DNA of 7,722 bases, from contig JAAZBI010000097.1 in the NCBI GenBank assembly GCA_012513875.1, forward strand, positions 1-7,722, given 5' to 3'. Positions 5,878 through 7,722 of the stretch are shown here, piece after piece. The notes under the pieces are model-generated. The model was not told the DNA's origin. It did no database searches and worked only from the letters and a program-made list of their open reading frames with translations. This DNA is from Mollicutes bacterium (lineage in GTDB: Bacteria; Bacillota_I; Bacilli_A; RF39; UBA660). The position numbers were made by a program, and so were the translations under genes. Within the stretch, counting starts at the first letter, position 1, and each line of letters begins with the position of its first letter.

Positions 5878-6339
5878 TTAATCTAATACCATGTTACCAA
5901 TAGATTTTTCACCCGTAACCCACTCACCGAAACTATTTGCCCATCCTTCAGTAAAAAATGAGCCGTATGCAACTTGCTTATCCTTACGCTTTTTGGCACC
6001 GAAAAATCCCCATAGTGTAGATGGTATTCCAATCATAATCAAATATAAAGGTCCGAGTATTAGCGACTGAATAGTATGACCATATTCATGTACCAGTAGT
6101 CGTCTAGAACATTCACTAACACTTAACTGACCTTCATATTTTTTAGCAAAATATGGTTCAGATGTAACAAACACAAATAATCCAAGGGATATACTGGATT
6201 TTGTATTCCACTCTGTAATAATCGCTCCGTGATAAACAAAATGCCTACTTTTAAAATGTAACATAAACATAATCAATCCCAAAAGTGTTTGCAAAATCCC
6301 CCACGTACACTGCCATATTGTATATAATATCTTTTTCAT
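5878..6339 (-). CDS. Membrane protein with zincin HEYGH motif
   Basis: A 153-residue small membrane protein with a hydrophobic N-terminal segment (about residues 4-29), a second hydrophobic stretch (49-60) and a third after the motif (93-114, LILGPLYLIMIGIPSTLWGFF). The metal-binding HExxH is HEYGH at 84-88 (LLVHEYGHTIQS). The glutamate in FFTEGWANSFGEW (131) is a plausible third zinc ligand, as in gluzincins with an ExxAN-type element. The arrangement recalls short hypothetical membrane peptidase-like proteins that I know only as uncharacterised. Whether it hydrolyses peptides is unproven. The start at 6339 follows GGAG six bases upstream. It lies between a hydrolase gene (35-base gap) and the CPBP protease gene (39-base gap), so a shared transcript is likely. 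Confidence 0.7.
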   Translation of the reverse strand: MKKILYTIWQCTWGILQTLLGLIMFMLHFKSRHFVYHGAIITEWNTKSSISLGLFVFVTSEPYFAKKYEGQLSVSECSRRLLVHEYGHTIQSLILGPLYLIMIGIPSTLWGFFGAKKRKDKQVAYGSFFTEGWANSFGEWVTGEKSIGNMVLD

Positions 6340-6374
6340 AATTCACTCCGTAAATTTGTCTCTCTTTAAAATTA

Positions 6375-7334
6375 TTATTGCTGTCTACATTTCTTTAGAA
6401 CAGCTAATAATGTATCCATCATCTCTACACCGGGCATATGTCCTGTATCGTCAACTACCTTACAATCTAAATTTGCATTATTGCTTCCAGCTACTAATTC
6501 TTTCACTATTTTTGTGGAAGCTACTATATCTGTATCTCCCTGTAAAATCATGTACGGAACCTTAACATTTCTTAGTTGCTCTGTAAGGTCAAGCTGTACT
6601 ATCTCCTTCCACAACGAGGTATTCTTCATATAGCCGTTTACCATTATTGCTTTAAAATCCTTCATTTTGTAATCAGGACTCGTCAATAATTCCTTTATAA
6701 TGGTTCCCATTGGCGCTTTCTTACCATTTCTATTTTGATATGCATTTGTATATTTACGAAGTGCACTTGATATCAATTGCAAGTCTTTCCCTTTAAAATT
6801 ATCTACCGTTACATTTTTGATTCTTTCCAGCTTCTTCACAGGAATACTTGTTTGCGCTAACGTATTTCTCACTTCATCACAAATAAACACATTTTTAATT
6901 ATCTGACCACACGCAATAACACTACCGACTGCATAAGGATTCTTTTCCAATAACTTAGCACTTAGTATAGAGCCCCAAGAAGTTGAAAATATCATTATTT
7001 TGTTATTTGGAAATTTCACCTTTATCTTTTCTATCAATTCTTCTGTCATCTGAACAAAGGTATCAATGGAAAATGAATCATCAATCACATGGTTGTTGAT
7101 TCCACATCCAAGCTGGTCCCAATAAACCATAATAAACTCATCTGTAAACACTGGGAATAATCCTCTGCATCCAACCGAAAAAGGTATCGGCGTTCCTGGT
7201 CCACCATGCAAAGTTATAACTATTGGGTTATCTTTGCTTTTCCCCTCTATCAACACCTTCTGTTGATACCCACCAAGGTAAAAAGTGCATAATTCCGAAA
7301 TCTCATTATTAGATTTTAGCTTTTTATTATTCAT
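6375..7334 (-). CDS. Alpha/beta-hydrolase of the prolyl-iminopeptidase type
   Basis: A 319-residue cytoplasmic enzyme from the chosen start. Family motifs are HGGPG (residues 43-47), the YWDQLGCG element and a nucleophile elbow STSWGS around Ser119, followed by GDTDIV with Asp269 and TGHMPG with His299, giving a full Ser-Asp-His triad. The elbow is unusual: the first glycine of the usual GGSWGS is Ser (S-T-S-W-G). Members of this family are peptidase S33-like and release N-terminal residues or cleave other small amides or esters; the substrate here is not established. I chose the ATG at 7334, preceded by GGAG eleven bases upstream. The ATG at 7385 adds 17 residues (MQQSGNLKFTHNGDDNV) that look like translated non-coding sequence, although it has a GGAA close upstream. 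It starts the codirectional run of genes, just after the stop of the broken gene at 7398. Confidence 0.85.
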   Translation of the reverse strand: MNNKKLKSNNEISELCTFYLGGYQQKVLIEGKSKDNPIVITLHGGPGTPIPFSVGCRGLFPVFTDEFIMVYWDQLGCGINNHVIDDSFSIDTFVQMTEELIEKIKVKFPNNKIMIFSTSWGSILSAKLLEKNPYAVGSVIACGQIIKNVFICDEVRNTLAQTSIPVKKLERIKNVTVDNFKGKDLQLISSALRKYTNAYQNRNGKKAPMGTIIKELLTSPDYKMKDFKAIMVNGYMKNTSLWKEIVQLDLTEQLRNVKVPYMILQGDTDIVASTKIVKELVAGSNNANLDCKVVDDTGHMPGVEMMDTLLAVLKKCRQQ

Positions 7335-7397
7335 TACATTATCATCTCCATTATGCGTAAACTTCAAATTCCCGCTTTGTTGCATTGTATTCCAATT

Positions 7398-7596
7398 CTA
7401 TTTCCAAGGTCTCTTTTTTTCTGTCCATCCCCTTGCTTTCCAATGCTCAACATCACGAGGATTAAAACCATTCTTCTGCATTAGATGCATAATCCAAAAC
7501 ATTCCCTTGGTTTTTATCCCTGGTTTAACATTTCCCGAATTATGTATAATTTTCTTCGCAATACTTGATGTTGCTTTATCAATTACTCTCTTTCTC
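7398..7596 (-). pseudogene. C-terminal remnant of an unidentified protein
   Basis: About 66 codons ending at a stop at 7398, open upstream to 7622 but joined to unrelated transposase sequence near 7597. The residues are basic: KRVIDKATSSIAKK, then GNVKPGIKTKGMFWIMHLMQ, then GFNPRDVEHWKARGWTEKKRPWK. The short, basic, Trp-rich tail could be the end of a toxin effector domain, but I cannot name the family, and it has no obvious immunity gene next to it. It is AT-rich like the island. It has no convincing start codon of its own except internal ATGs, so it is most likely a non-functional fragment. Confidence 0.5.
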
Positions 7597-7722
7597 TGTT
7601 GAAATGACGCCCACAGAGCCCTCTACCATGGCTTTGTCTTTCGGAGATAACGGTCTTGCCGGAAGGATGGCGGTTCCGTAATGTTCCGACATCTCCTGAT
7701 AGACTTTGTTAATCACCGTTTC
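7597..7722 (-). pseudogene. istA: IS21-family IstA transposase, interior fragment
   Basis: The open frame runs in from the right edge and stops at 7579. The encoded residues read ETVINKVYQEMSEHYGTAIL, then PARPLSPKDKAMVEGSVGVIST. This is the core of the IS21 IstA catalytic domain, including the KDKAxVEG element whose Glu is the third acid of the DDE triad. Homology ends sharply after VIST, where family members continue with Trp (VISTW). The last five codons (EKESN) derive from the AT-rich side. The 3' part of istA and the partner ATPase gene istB are missing on this side, so the element is dead here. The higher GC content contrasts with the island. Confidence 0.8.

Noticed and set aside
3040..7385. 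Recent tandem duplication of the three alpha/beta-hydrolase genes
   Set aside because: Lengths, elbow motifs (GHSNG, GMSMG, STSWG) and surrounding sequence differ widely, so they belong to different subfamilies.
7285..7602. Plus-strand 105-codon hydrophobic frame
   Set aside because: It is antisense to the hydrolase start and the broken C-terminal fragment; its hydrophobicity reflects A/T-rich codons read backwards.

Overview
The window looks like an accessory island in a low-GC Firmicute, most likely a gut-type Clostridia. This is inferred from AT-rich genes with strong GGAGG-type ribosome binding sites, a helix-turn-helix/AbrB fusion regulator, a CPBP membrane protease and remnants of a polymorphic toxin. 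No rRNA, tRNA or CRISPR array was seen. By eye, the first ~425 bases and the last ~120 bases are clearly more GC-rich than the interior, so the AT-rich block appears to be inserted between, or rearranged next to, sequence of different origin.

Layout by position (all genes are on the minus strand except the IS transposase). 1-417: 5' part of an unrecognised GC-rich gene that runs off the window. 486-565: a strong hairpin with a T-tract, a likely terminator. 579-977 and 977-1210: a small acidic protein preceded, with a 1-nt overlap, by the last 77 residues of a beta-rich domain. Together they look like an immunity gene and the tail of its polymorphic toxin, with the toxin's front end missing. 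1210-2549: an intact-looking insertion sequence with a D(60)D(35)E transposase and unusual ends, each carrying two copies of a ~23-bp repeat 35-36 bp apart. 2598-4134: an HTH-AbrB regulator one base downstream of a membrane-anchored alpha/beta-hydrolase. 4268-5023: a second, soluble alpha/beta-hydrolase. 5113-5838: a CPBP intramembrane protease with all three motifs. 5878-6339: a membrane-embedded HEYGH protein. 6375-7334: a third alpha/beta-hydrolase of the prolyl-iminopeptidase type. 7398-7596: the C-terminal remnant of an unidentified protein. 7597-7722: the interior of an IS21-family IstA transposase, cut off abruptly.

The five genes from 7334 down to 4268 are codirectional with gaps of 35, 39 and 89 bases. 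They could be one transcription unit, with the regulator/hydrolase pair (4134-2598) as a second unit behind a 133-base gap. How they work together is not established. A cluster of three unrelated hydrolases and two membrane metallopeptidase-like proteins, bounded by two transposase-associated breakpoints and toxin debris, suggests a mobile accessory locus for peptide or lipid processing, self-protection or detoxification. The most solid unusual observations are the doubled IS ends, the toxin-tail/immunity pair cut by the IS, and the istA junction at the right.
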